A stretch of DNA of 64,000 nt, from assembly GCA_004557505.1 (NCBI GenBank), contig SFGZ01000014.1, positions 1-64,000 on the forward strand, read 5' to 3'. Under the pieces are notes generated by a model. It made no database searches. It was given only the letters and a program-made list of their open reading frames with translations, and was not told the origin of the DNA. Source of the DNA: Coriobacteriaceae bacterium (GTDB lineage Bacteria > Actinomycetota > Coriobacteriia > Coriobacteriales > Atopobiaceae). Numbering within the stretch: position 1 is the first letter of the stretch; every line of letters starts with the position of its first letter. This document shows positions 33,863 to 42,464 of the stretch, in pieces. Made by a program: the position numbers and the translations under genes.

Positions 33863-35527
33863 ATGGAACTTCGAAGCGATGCCATAAAACGGGGCTTGGC
33901 CCGCGCTCCACACAGAAGCCTGCTCAAGGCCGACGGACTTACCGACGAGGAGCTCGAACGCCCGCTGGTGGCGGTCGTCTCGTCCCAGAACGAGGTCATC
34001 CCCGGCCACATCCACTTGGACAAGATCGCCGAGGCCGTCAAGGCGGGCGTCCGCATGGCCGGCGGAACCCCGTTGCAGGTGAACACCATCGGCGTCTGCG
34101 ACGGCATCGCCATGAACCACGAGGGGATGCGCTTCTCGCTCACCAGCCGAGAGGTGATCGCCGACTCCGTCGAGTGCGTCGTCCAGGGCCACCAGTTTGA
34201 CGCCATGGTCCTCATCCCCAGCTGCGACAAGATCGTCCCCGGCATGCTCATCGCGGCCTGCCGCCTGGACATCCCCACCGTGCTGGTCTCCGGCGGCCCC
34301 ATGCTCGCCGGTCGCGGACGCCACGGCGAGCAGACCGACCTCAACAGCCTCTTTGACGCCGCGGGCCAGGTGACCGCCGGCACCATGACCGAGGACGAGA
34401 TGCACTGGCTCGAGAACACCGCCTGTCCCACCTGCGGCAGCTGCTCGGGCATGTTCACGGCCAACTCCATCTGCTGTTTGGCCGAGGCCCTGGGCATCGC
34501 GCTCCCCGGCAACGGCACCATCCCCGCCGTCTACTCCGAGCGCATCCGCCTGGCCAAGCACGCCGGCATGAAGGTCATGGAGCTGCTCGAGAGGGGCGTC
34601 ACCGCCCGCCAGATCATCGACGCGCGCGCCGTGCGCAACGGCATGGCACTTGACCAGGCCTTTGGCGGCTCGACCAACACCATGCTGCACCTCACCGCCA
34701 TCGCGCACGCCGCCGGCTGCCCCGTGACCATGGACGACTGGGACAAGGCCTGCTCCGCCACGCCCAACATCGTGCGCCTGGCGCCCGCCGACCCGCTCCA
34801 CATCCAGGACCTGAACGACGTGGGCGGCGTTTCAGCCATCATCGGTGAGCTGGGCCGCTCCGGCCACCTTGACCTCACGGCCAACACCTGCCATGGCACC
34901 ATGGCCGAGTGGGTCGAGCAGTGCCCGCCCGTCGACGGCCACGTGGTGCGCCACATCGGCGACCCCTACTCCCCCGACGGCGGCCTCAAGGTGATGCGCG
35001 GCTCCCTCGCGCCGGACTGCGGCGTGGTCAAGAAGAGCGCCGTCGACCCAGGCATGTACAGGCACAGCGGACCCGCGCGCGTCTTCGACTCCGAGGAGAC
35101 CGCCTGCGATGCGATCTTCGGCGGCAAGATCAACCCCGGCGACGTCGTGGTCATCCGCTACGAGGGCCCCGCCGGCGGTCCCGGCATGCGCGAGATGCTC
35201 ACCCCCACCTCCGCCATCTGCGGTATGGGGCTCGCCAAGTCCGTCGCGCTCATCACCGACGGGCGCTTCTCCGGCGCGAGCAAGGGCCCCTGCGTGGGCC
35301 ACGTGAGTCCCGAGGCCGCCGCCGGAGGCCCCATCGCCCTGGTGCGCGAGGGCGACGAGATCTCCATCGACATCGAGTCCGGCACGCTCAACCTGCTCGT
35401 TGGCGAAGACGAGCTGGCCCGTCGCCGCGCCGCGTGGGAGCCGCCCGCGCCGCGCTACACGACCGGCGTGCTCTCCCGCTACGCAAAACTCGTGACCAGC
35501 GCAGACAAGGGGGCGTACCTGTCATGA
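33863..35527 (+). CDS. ilvD: Dihydroxy-acid dehydratase
   Basis: A 554-residue IlvD, the usual length. Iron-sulfur ligands are visible in SCDKIVPGM and CPTCGSCSGMFTANS; GGSTNTMLHL and the C-terminal SGASKGPCVGHVSPEA are family motifs. It dehydrates dihydroxy-isovalerate and dihydroxy-methylvalerate to the keto acids of valine and isoleucine. GAGAGGTGA precedes the ATG at 33863. It heads the operon ilvD-ilvB-ilvN-ilvC, and its stop overlaps the ilvB start. Confidence 0.97.
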   Translation: MELRSDAIKRGLARAPHRSLLKADGLTDEELERPLVAVVSSQNEVIPGHIHLDKIAEAVKAGVRMAGGTPLQVNTIGVCDGIAMNHEGMRFSLTSREVIADSVECVVQGHQFDAMVLIPSCDKIVPGMLIAACRLDIPTVLVSGGPMLAGRGRHGEQTDLNSLFDAAGQVTAGTMTEDEMHWLENTACPTCGSCSGMFTANSICCLAEALGIALPGNGTIPAVYSERIRLAKHAGMKVMELLERGVTARQIIDARAVRNGMALDQAFGGSTNTMLHLTAIAHAAGCPVTMDDWDKACSATPNIVRLAPADPLHIQDLNDVGGVSAIIGELGRSGHLDLTANTCHGTMAEWVEQCPPVDGHVVRHIGDPYSPDGGLKVMRGSLAPDCGVVKKSAVDPGMYRHSGPARVFDSEETACDAIFGGKINPGDVVVIRYEGPAGGPGMREMLTPTSAICGMGLAKSVALITDGRFSGASKGPCVGHVSPEAAAGGPIALVREGDEISIDIESGTLNLLVGEDELARRRAAWEPPAPRYTTGVLSRYAKLVTSADKGAYLS

Positions 35528-37434
35528 CAAGCACCGACAGCCACGCGGCATCCGTCGCCGAGAAGCTCGAGCGCAAGCAGACGGCCATCGAGGGCCGGCC
35601 GTTCGGCCCCGGCAGCCACTCCGAGCACGAGGGCAAGACCATGACCGGCGCCCAGGCGATCATCGCGAGCCTGGAGTGCGAGGGCGTCGACACGATCTTC
35701 GGCTACCCCGGCGGCCAGGCCATCAAGATCTACGACGCGCTCTACGACTCCAAGCGCATCCACCACGTACTGGCTCGGCACGAGCAGGGCGCCACGCACA
35801 TGGCGGACGGCTACGCGCGCGCCACGGGCAAGGTGGGCGTGGTCCTCGTCACCTCTGGCCCCGGTGCCACCAACACCGTGACGGGCATCATGACCGCCTA
35901 CATGGACTCCGTGCCCATGGTGGTCATCACCGGCCAGGTCACGCGCGGCGTCATCGGCACCGATTCGTTCCAGGAGTCGGACATCGTGGGCATCACCATA
36001 CCCATCGTGAAGCACTCGTTCCTCCTGCAATCGACCGACGACCTCACGCGCACCTTCCGCGAGGCGTTCTACATCGCCTCCACCGGCCGCCCGGGCCCCG
36101 TCCTCATCGACGTCCCCAGCGACCTCTCTGGCGCACAAATGGTCTTCCACTACCCCGACTCCATCAGCATCGCCAGCTACAAGCCCACCTACCGCGGCAA
36201 CGCGCGGCAGGTCAAGCAGGCGGCGCGCCTCATCATGGACGCCAGGCGCCCGCTCATCTACGCCGGCGGCGGCATCGTGACCAGCCATGCCTGCCAGGAG
36301 CTGGTCGAGCTCTCCGAGGCCATGGACATCCCCGTGGTGACCTCGCTCATGGGCAAGGGCGCCATGCCCTGCTCGAACAGGCACAACCTGGGGCCGGTGG
36401 GCATGCACGGCTCGAAGTACGCCAACATGGCCGTCATGGAGTGCGACCTGCTCATAGCCGTGGGCGCCCGCTTCTCGGACCGCGTGACCGGCAAGGTCTC
36501 GGAGTTCGCGCCGCACGCCCAGGTCATCCACATCGACATCGACCCGGCGGAGATCGGCAAGATCGTGAACCCCACGGTGCCCATCGTGGGCGACGCCAAG
36601 GTGGTTCTCGCCTCGCTCAACGAGCGCCTGCGCAAGGAGGGCGCCAGGCCCGTGGACGGCGGCTGGTTTGCCGAGGTCTGCTCGTGGCGCGAGCGCTGGC
36701 CCTTCTACACCGCCGACTTCGCCAGCTCCGTCGACTACCCCGACAAGATCGCGCCCGAGGTCGTGCTCTCCATGCTCTCGGACAAGCTCGACCCCGACGC
36801 CTCCATCGTCACCACCGAGGTGGGCCAGCACCAGATGTGGGCGCACCAGAACGTCCGCCGCGAGCACGCGCGCACGTTCCTCTCGTCCGGTGGCGCCGGC
36901 ACCATGGGCTTTGGCTTCCCCGCCGCCATCGGCGCCAAGATCGGCTGCCCGGATGACGAGGTGGTCTGCATCGCCGGCGACGGCTCGTTCCAGATGAACG
37001 TGCAGGAGATGGCCACCGCCGTCCAGGAGGGCACACCCGTCAAGGTGCTGCTCATTGACAACAGCGCCCTGGGGATGGTCTACCAGTGGCAGAAGCTCTT
37101 CTACCACGAACGCTACTCGTTCACCAGGCTGCCGTCCGTCCCAGACTTCGTGAAGCTGGCGGATGCCTACGGCTGGCGCGGCAGGCGCATCTCTCGCCCG
37201 GAGGAGGTTGGGGACGCGCTGGACGAGATGCTCGCCTCCACAGAGCCCTACCTGCTGGATGTCGTGATTCCCACGGATCAGACGGTCTACCCCATGGTGG
37301 CCCCCGGCGCGCCCATCGACGACATCATCGGTGCGCTGGACGTGACGCTGGGCGGCGTGCGCGTCACCGGCAAGGGCTTTGGCAAGGACGGACGCCCCGC
37401 CACCGCGGGCGGCGAGAAGGACGGTGACGAATGA
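35524..37434 (+). CDS. ilvB: Acetolactate synthase, large subunit
   Basis: A 636-residue thiamine-diphosphate enzyme. The first 40 residues are an extra charged lead; GYPGGQAIKIYDAL follows, then RHEQGATHMADGYA with the catalytic Glu. The cofactor motif GDGSFQMNVQE ends with LLIDNSALGM. It joins two pyruvates, or pyruvate and 2-ketobutyrate. The ATG at 35524 overlaps the ilvD stop (ATGA); the C-terminus overlaps the ilvN start, which implies translational coupling. Confidence 0.97.
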   Translation: MTSTDSHAASVAEKLERKQTAIEGRPFGPGSHSEHEGKTMTGAQAIIASLECEGVDTIFGYPGGQAIKIYDALYDSKRIHHVLARHEQGATHMADGYARATGKVGVVLVTSGPGATNTVTGIMTAYMDSVPMVVITGQVTRGVIGTDSFQESDIVGITIPIVKHSFLLQSTDDLTRTFREAFYIASTGRPGPVLIDVPSDLSGAQMVFHYPDSISIASYKPTYRGNARQVKQAARLIMDARRPLIYAGGGIVTSHACQELVELSEAMDIPVVTSLMGKGAMPCSNRHNLGPVGMHGSKYANMAVMECDLLIAVGARFSDRVTGKVSEFAPHAQVIHIDIDPAEIGKIVNPTVPIVGDAKVVLASLNERLRKEGARPVDGGWFAEVCSWRERWPFYTADFASSVDYPDKIAPEVVLSMLSDKLDPDASIVTTEVGQHQMWAHQNVRREHARTFLSSGGAGTMGFGFPAAIGAKIGCPDDEVVCIAGDGSFQMNVQEMATAVQEGTPVKVLLIDNSALGMVYQWQKLFYHERYSFTRLPSVPDFVKLADAYGWRGRRISRPEEVGDALDEMLASTEPYLLDVVIPTDQTVYPMVAPGAPIDDIIGALDVTLGGVRVTGKGFGKDGRPATAGGEKDGDE

Positions 37435-37916
37435 TGAAGCACATCCTCTCCGTACTGGTCGAGAACAAGCCGGGCGTGCTCTCGCGCGTCACCGGCATGA
37501 TCAGCCGCCGCGGCTTCAACATCAGCTCGCTCACCGTGGCGCCAACCGAGGACGAGAACGTCTCCCGCATGACCATCATCGTGGAGGCCGACAACGTCGG
37601 CTTCGAGCAGATCACCAAGCAGCTGCACAAGCTCGTCTCGGTCTTCAAGATCTCCGACCTCACCGAGGATGACGCCATCGAGCGCGAGCTGGTGCTCTTC
37701 AAGGTGCAGTGCTCGCCGGAGCGCCGCCACGAGATCATCGAGATCGCGGGCGTCTTCCGCGCCAACATCGTGGACGTTGGCAAGAACACCCTCACGGTCG
37801 AGGCCACCGGCACCGAGAGCAAGCTCGACGCCCTCGAGGACCTCTTCCGCTCGTACGGCATTCGCCAGCTCACGCGCACCGGCAAGATCGCGATGTCGCG
37901 CGGGCACGACCAGTAG
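37431..37916 (+). CDS. ilvN: Acetolactate synthase, regulatory small subunit
   Basis: A 161-residue protein. The ACT domain is at 1-75 (HILSVLVENKPGVLSRVTGM, then RGFNISSLTVAPTE), where valine binds to inhibit; the C-terminal half (about 80-160) is the small-subunit domain. It activates IlvB and gives feedback control. It overlaps the ilvB stop and is followed by a 147-base gap with a 24-base direct repeat before ilvC. Confidence 0.96.
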   Translation: MMKHILSVLVENKPGVLSRVTGMISRRGFNISSLTVAPTEDENVSRMTIIVEADNVGFEQITKQLHKLVSVFKISDLTEDDAIERELVLFKVQCSPERRHEIIEIAGVFRANIVDVGKNTLTVEATGTESKLDALEDLFRSYGIRQLTRTGKIAMSRGHDQ

Positions 37917-37920
37917 CGCC

Positions 37921-37980
37921 ACGCGCCCGCGGGCCGCACCGCGCACGTCCGGCGCAACGCGCCCGCGGGCCGCACCGCGC
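37921..37980. repeat. 24-base direct repeat between ilvN and ilvC
   Basis: Bases 37921-37944 are repeated exactly at 37957-37980, 12 bases apart. Function unknown. Confidence 0.8.
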
Positions 37981-38063
37981 GCCCCACACGGGTTCGAACC
38001 GCCACCCGGCGGGAGGCGGGACAGACACGGCAGAGAACGGCACAGACGAAAGGAAGTAACAGT

Positions 38064-39068
38064 ATGGCCGTCACCATCTACTACGAGAAGGACTGCGACC
38101 CATCCATCATCCAGGGCAAGAAGGTGGCCATCATAGGCTACGGCTCGCAGGGCCATGCCCACGCGCTGAACCTCATGGACTCCGGCGTCGACGTGCGCGT
38201 TGGCCTGCGCGAGGGCTCCAAGTCCGCCGAGAAGGCCCGCGAGCACGGCCTCAAGGTGACGGACATGGCGACGGCCGCCAGGGAGGCCGACTTCGTGATG
38301 ATCCTGACCCCCGACGAGACCCAGCCGGCGGTCTACAAGGAGTTCGTCGAACCCAACCTCGAGCCGGGCAACACCCTGGCCTTCGCCCACGGCTTCAACA
38401 TCCACTACGGCTACATCAAGGCCCCCGAGGGCGTCAACGTGGTCATGGTCGCCCCCAAGGGGCCGGGCCACATCGTGCGCCGCCAGTACACCGAGGGCTC
38501 CGGCGTGCCCGACCTGGTCTGCGTCGAGACCGACGCCACCGGCGATGCGTGGCCGCTGGCCATGTCCTACGCATGGGCCCTGGGCGGCGCCCGCTCCGGC
38601 CTCATCAAGGCGACCTTCGCCGAGGAGACCGAGGAGGACCTCTTCGGCGAGCAGGCCGTTCTCTGCGGCGGCCTGGTAGAGCTGGTCAAGGCCGGCTTCG
38701 AGACCCTCACCGAGGCGGGCTACCCCGAGGAGCTCGCCTACTTCGAGTGCTATCACGAGATGAAGATGATCGTGGACCTCATGTACGAGAAGGGCATCCA
38801 CTTCATGAACTACTCCATCTCCAACACGGCCGAGTACGGCGAGTACTACGCCGGCCCCAAGGTCATCAACGACACGTCACGCAAGGCCATGAAGGAGATC
38901 TTGAGGCGCATCCAAGACGGCTCGTTCGCCCAGGAGTTCGTGGACGACTGCAACGACGGCCACAAGAAGCTGCTCGAGGAGCGCGAGAGGATCAACACCC
39001 ACCCAATCGAGACCACCGGCGAGCGCGTGCGCTCCATGTTCTCCTGGCTCTCGAAGGACGAGGACTAG
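38064..39068 (+). CDS. ilvC: Ketol-acid reductoisomerase
   Basis: A 334-residue class I IlvC. The Rossmann motif is IGYGSQGHAHALNL, followed by RVGLREGSKS, whose Ser and Arg residues bind the NADP(H) phosphate. The C-terminal knot domain has the acidic metal ligands in EEDLFGEQAVLCGG and ECYHEMKMIVDLMYEKG. It converts acetolactate to dihydroxy-isovalerate. GAAAGGAAG lies upstream. It closes the ilv operon and is followed by a terminator. Confidence 0.97.
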   Translation: MAVTIYYEKDCDPSIIQGKKVAIIGYGSQGHAHALNLMDSGVDVRVGLREGSKSAEKAREHGLKVTDMATAAREADFVMILTPDETQPAVYKEFVEPNLEPGNTLAFAHGFNIHYGYIKAPEGVNVVMVAPKGPGHIVRRQYTEGSGVPDLVCVETDATGDAWPLAMSYAWALGGARSGLIKATFAEETEEDLFGEQAVLCGGLVELVKAGFETLTEAGYPEELAYFECYHEMKMIVDLMYEKGIHFMNYSISNTAEYGEYYAGPKVINDTSRKAMKEILRRIQDGSFAQEFVDDCNDGHKKLLEERERINTHPIETTGERVRSMFSWLSKDED

Positions 39069-39107
39069 CCACGCGGCTCTCGCGGGCTTGGCATGCCGCG
39101 CCCGATG

Positions 39108-39160
39108 GCCCCGCCGTGAGACGCGAGGGGACAGCCCCTCTGCCTCGCGGCGGGGCTTTT
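39108..39160 (+). terminator. Terminator of the ilv operon
   Basis: Long imperfect stem with arms 39108-39130 and 39135-39156, loop ACAG, then TTTT. Its inner part belongs to the same palindromic repeat family as 39165-39191. Confidence 0.8.
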
Positions 39161-39164
39161 CCGA

Positions 39165-39191
39165 TGAGACAGGGGATGTCCCCTTGTCTCA
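39165..39191. repeat. Palindromic repeat TGAGACAGGGGA/TCCCCTTGTCTCA
   Basis: Near-perfect 12-bp arms with a two-base centre, between the ilv terminator and galE. Related copies are at 23269-23336 and 42394-42464. Confidence 0.8.
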
Positions 39192-39193
39192 GG

Positions 39194-39209
39194 CGATGTG
39201 TACACATCG
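39194..39209. promoter_or_regulatory. 16-bp palindrome in the galE promoter
   Basis: CGATGTGTACACATCG is a perfect palindrome. A -10-like TATACT follows at 39216-39221, so the palindrome covers the -35 position: a likely operator. Confidence 0.5.
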
Positions 39210-39277
39210 GCAACGTATACTGTTTCCATGGCTTATTCGCCACGAGGTACCTTGGCACACAACTCGAAAGGAAACCC

Positions 39278-40333
39278 ATGAGCGAAGCAGGAGACCCCCA
39301 GAACACCCGCGTACTCGTCACCGGAGGCGCCGGCTTCATCGGCAGCCACACCGTGGTCGAGCTTCTGCAAGACGGCTACCAAGTGGTGATTGTCGATGAC
39401 CTCTCCAATGCGTCCGAGAAGGTCATCGGGCGCATCAAGGCCATCGTGGGCGACGCGGCGGCCGCAAACCTCACCTTCTACCGCAGCGACGTCAACGACC
39501 GCGAGGCCATGAACGCCGTCTTCGACAAGAACCGCATCGACCGCGTGATCCACTTCGCCGGCTTCAAGGCGGTGGGCGAGTCCGTGGGCAAGCCCATCGA
39601 GTACTACGCCAACAACCTCGGCAACACCCTCACGCTCGTCGACGTGATGCGCCGCCATGGCTGCAAGGACATCATCTTCTCCAGCTCCGCCACGGTCTAC
39701 GGAGACCCGGACGCGCTCCCCCTCACCGAGGAGAGCCCCAAGAAGCCCGCGACCAACCCCTATGGGTGGACCAAGTGGATGATCGAGCAGGTCCTGACCG
39801 ACCTCCACACCGCCGATCCCGAGTGGAACGTCGTGCTCCTCCGCTACTTCAACCCCATCGGCGCGCACCCCTCGGGGCTCATGGGCGAGGACCCCAAGGG
39901 CATCCCCAACAACCTCCTGCCCTACGTCGCGCAGGTCGCGGTGGGCAAGCGCGAGTGCGTACACGTCTTTGGCGACGACTACGACACGCCCGACGGCACC
40001 GGCGTGCGCGACTACGTCCACGTGTGCGACCTGGCCTCCGGCCATGCCGCCGCACTCAAGTGGATGAACGGCCGCACCGGCGTCGAGATCTTCAACCTCG
40101 GCACCGGCAAGGGCACCTCGGTCCTCGAGATCATCAAGGCCTTCTCGCGTGCCTGCGGCAAGGACATCCCCTACCAGATCGACCCGCGCCGCGCTGGCGA
40201 CGTGACCGCAAACTACGCCGACTGCTCCAAGGCCAAGCGCGAGATGGGCTGGGAGGCCAAGTTCGACATCGACGACATGTGCCGCGACTCCTGGAACTGG
40301 CAGTCCAACAACCCCAACGGCTACGAGGGCTAA
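39278..40333 (+). CDS. galE: UDP-glucose 4-epimerase
   Basis: A 351-residue short-chain dehydrogenase-type epimerase. VTGGAGFIGSHTVVELL binds NAD; the catalytic Ser lies in IFSSSATVYG, and Tyr and Lys in NPYGWTKW. It interconverts UDP-glucose and UDP-galactose, linking galactose use to glycan synthesis. AAAGGAAA precedes the ATG at 39278. The polyprenyl synthase gene starts three bases after its stop, so they are co-transcribed. Confidence 0.96.
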   Translation: MSEAGDPQNTRVLVTGGAGFIGSHTVVELLQDGYQVVIVDDLSNASEKVIGRIKAIVGDAAAANLTFYRSDVNDREAMNAVFDKNRIDRVIHFAGFKAVGESVGKPIEYYANNLGNTLTLVDVMRRHGCKDIIFSSSATVYGDPDALPLTEESPKKPATNPYGWTKWMIEQVLTDLHTADPEWNVVLLRYFNPIGAHPSGLMGEDPKGIPNNLLPYVAQVAVGKRECVHVFGDDYDTPDGTGVRDYVHVCDLASGHAAALKWMNGRTGVEIFNLGTGKGTSVLEIIKAFSRACGKDIPYQIDPRRAGDVTANYADCSKAKREMGWEAKFDIDDMCRDSWNWQSNNPNGYEG

Positions 40334-40335
40334 CC

Positions 40336-41406
40336 ATGGCGGCAAGCGGCACCACGGGCACGGGCGCAGGCGACGGGGGCGCGCTCTTTGCCGCCTGGCT
40401 CGCAGGGCGTAGGCCTCGCATCGAGGACTACATCTCCAGGCACCTTCCCGCACCCGTGGAGGGCCAGGGCGCCGAGGCCGACCTCGCGCGCTACCTGTAC
40501 GACCCCCTCGCGCGCTTCACGCGCTCGGGCGGCAAGCGCACGCGCCCCGCGCTGGTGCTGCTCGGCTGCGAGGCCGTGGGCGGGAGCCCCGAGCGCGCCC
40601 TCGCGGCGGCGGCGGCCATCGAGAGCTTCCAGTCCGCCGCCCTCGTCCACGACGACATCGCCGACGAGGGCGAGATGCGCCGCGGCCAGCCCTGCGTGTA
40701 CCGCACCGAGGGCATTGGCGTGGCCGTCAACGTGGGCGACCTTGCGCTGACAGAGGTCATTGGCGGGGTCTTGGCGGATCCGGCGCTCGACGACGCGCGC
40801 CGGCTGCGCGTGATGCGCGAGCTGGTCGAGATGGAGCGTCGCACCCTGGAGGGCCAGGCGCTCGACCTAGGCTGGGTCCGCGACGGACGCTGGGACGTCT
40901 CGGTCTCCGACTACCTGCGCATGGCCTCCCACAAGACCGCGTACTACTCGGCGGTGACGCCGCTCACCGTGGGCGCGGTCTGCGGGGGCGGCACAGACGG
41001 GCAGGTGGATGCCCTGGGCGCCTTCGGCATGGACGCCGGCCTTGCCTTCCAGCTGAAGGACGACCTGCTCAACCTGGTTGGCGACGCCCGGGCGCAGGGC
41101 AAGGACTTCAGGAGCGACATCACCGAGGGAAAGCGCACCATGATCGCGTGCTGGGCGCTCGGGCGCCTGCCGGGCGCCCAGAGAGACGAGCTTCTCGGCA
41201 TCCTCTCGTCGCACGCGACGGACGCGACGACGCTCGAGCGCGCCGTCGACCTTATGGAGGGGGCCGGTGCCGTTGACGCCGTGCGGAGCTATGCGCGCGA
41301 GCTCGCGGACAGCGCAAAGGGCCGCCTCAAGGGCATCGAGCTCGCGGGGGACGCGCGCGCGGTCCTCGAATCTATGGCAGACTTCTTCGTGGAGCGCAGG
41401 GGCTAG
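40336..41406 (+). CDS. Polyprenyl diphosphate synthase
   Basis: A 356-residue trans-isoprenyl synthase. The first Asp-rich motif is DDIAD in ALVHDDIADEG. The second reads DDLLN in QLKDDLLN, with Asn in place of the last Asp. GGKRTRPAL binds isopentenyl diphosphate, and MASHKTAYY is a further family motif. It extends allylic diphosphates for quinone or wall lipid carriers. The bulk at the chain-length position is small, which fits a long-chain product, but this is a weak inference. It lies directly after galE. Confidence 0.92.
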   Translation: MAASGTTGTGAGDGGALFAAWLAGRRPRIEDYISRHLPAPVEGQGAEADLARYLYDPLARFTRSGGKRTRPALVLLGCEAVGGSPERALAAAAAIESFQSAALVHDDIADEGEMRRGQPCVYRTEGIGVAVNVGDLALTEVIGGVLADPALDDARRLRVMRELVEMERRTLEGQALDLGWVRDGRWDVSVSDYLRMASHKTAYYSAVTPLTVGAVCGGGTDGQVDALGAFGMDAGLAFQLKDDLLNLVGDARAQGKDFRSDITEGKRTMIACWALGRLPGAQRDELLGILSSHATDATTLERAVDLMEGAGAVDAVRSYARELADSAKGRLKGIELAGDARAVLESMADFFVERRG

Positions 41407-41450
41407 CCCGAATGCTGCCTCGTGCCCACGATATCGGGGGGAACTAGGGT

Positions 41451-42368
41451 ATGGAACCTATTCGCGAGGGCGCGTCAGGCGTCGCCGTAGAGGACATCCA
41501 GGAGCGCCTGGGCTCTCTGGGATACAGGATCGACGAGGCCGAGGGCGCCGAGAAGGCCTTCGGCCATTCGACGGCCACCGCAGTCGCGCGCTTCAGGCTC
41601 GACCACGGGCTGCCGCTCGGCGAGGCCATCGACACGGCCACCTGGGCGGCGCTGGTGGACGAGTGCTACCAGCTCGGCGACCGCACGCTCTACCTGCGCC
41701 TCCCCAACTTCCACGGCAATGACGTGCGGCAGCTCCAGGAGCGCCTCAACGTGCTGGGCTTCTCGTGCGGCGAGGTCGACGGGCAGTACGGCGCGCACAC
41801 CGAGGCCGCGGTCAAGCAGTTCCAGGAGAGCGTGGGGCTCCTGGCGGACGGCATGGCCTTCCCCGACACCTTCGACGCCATCGACCGCCTGAGGCACGTC
41901 TGGGGCGGCAACCCCGCCGCAGGCCCGCACCCGCAGGGCGGCATGGGCTTTGCCCGTGCGGCAGGCGTGCTCGAGGTCGTGAAGCTCTGCATCACCGGTG
42001 AGGATCCCGTCTCGAGAAACGTGGCCGGCCGCATCTGGAACCTGGCAAGCGCCACGACCAACGCCTCGGGGCTCGAGCTTGTCAACTCTGCGTCATCCGA
42101 TGCCTGCAAGGGCGCCCAGGCGGTCCTCGTGCTCTCGGCCGCTCCGCTGCCGGACGGCGCCACCACCTCAAACGTGGCGATGGATGACGTCGACACGCTG
42201 CCGCTGCGCCTGCGCACCGCCATCGAGAGCTCCCGCGAGCCCGCGCCCGTGGTGCGCATCGAGCTGCCCGTGGGCCCCAACATCGAGGGCACCTTCACCG
42301 TCAGCGACGCACAGACCTACGCCGTGCTGCTGCTCGACGCCATCTGCGCCGCGTTCGAGGGCATGTGA
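41451..42368 (+). CDS. Peptidoglycan-binding domain protein
   Basis: A 305-residue protein. Two peptidoglycan-binding_1 repeats are visible: about 7-65 (VEDIQERLGSLGYRID, then ATAVARFRLDHGL) and 88-145 (VRQLQERLNVLGFSCGEVDG, then AAVKQFQESVGL). The remaining 150 residues resemble a small alpha/beta domain of amidase or hydrolase type, but no catalytic His/Glu set is evident. There is no signal peptide, which is odd for a wall-binding protein. It is the last gene after galE and the polyprenyl synthase, 44 bases downstream. Confidence 0.82.
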   Translation: MEPIREGASGVAVEDIQERLGSLGYRIDEAEGAEKAFGHSTATAVARFRLDHGLPLGEAIDTATWAALVDECYQLGDRTLYLRLPNFHGNDVRQLQERLNVLGFSCGEVDGQYGAHTEAAVKQFQESVGLLADGMAFPDTFDAIDRLRHVWGGNPAAGPHPQGGMGFARAAGVLEVVKLCITGEDPVSRNVAGRIWNLASATTNASGLELVNSASSDACKGAQAVLVLSAAPLPDGATTSNVAMDDVDTLPLRLRTAIESSREPAPVVRIELPVGPNIEGTFTVSDAQTYAVLLLDAICAAFEGM

Positions 42369-42393
42369 GGCAAGGAAGGCTCCCTCCCTCTGA

Positions 42394-42464
42394 TGAGGCG
42401 GGGGGCTCCCCCTGCCTCATGCGGCGTCACTCCGCGAGGCGAGGGGGCTGTCCCCCTGCCTCGC
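42394..42464. repeat. Two palindromic repeats at the end of malQ
   Basis: TGAGGCGGGGGG...CCCCCTGCCTCA (42394-42419) and GCGAGGCGAGGGGG...CCCCCTGCCTCGC (42434-42464). The second overlaps the malQ stop codon region. They are variants of the AGACAGGGGG family, with GAGGC arms. Confidence 0.8.

Noticed and set aside
38549..39277. An N-terminal extension of galE overlapping ilvC
   Set aside because: It runs through the ilv terminator and reads ilvC out of frame; galE has its own start and ribosome-binding site at 39278.
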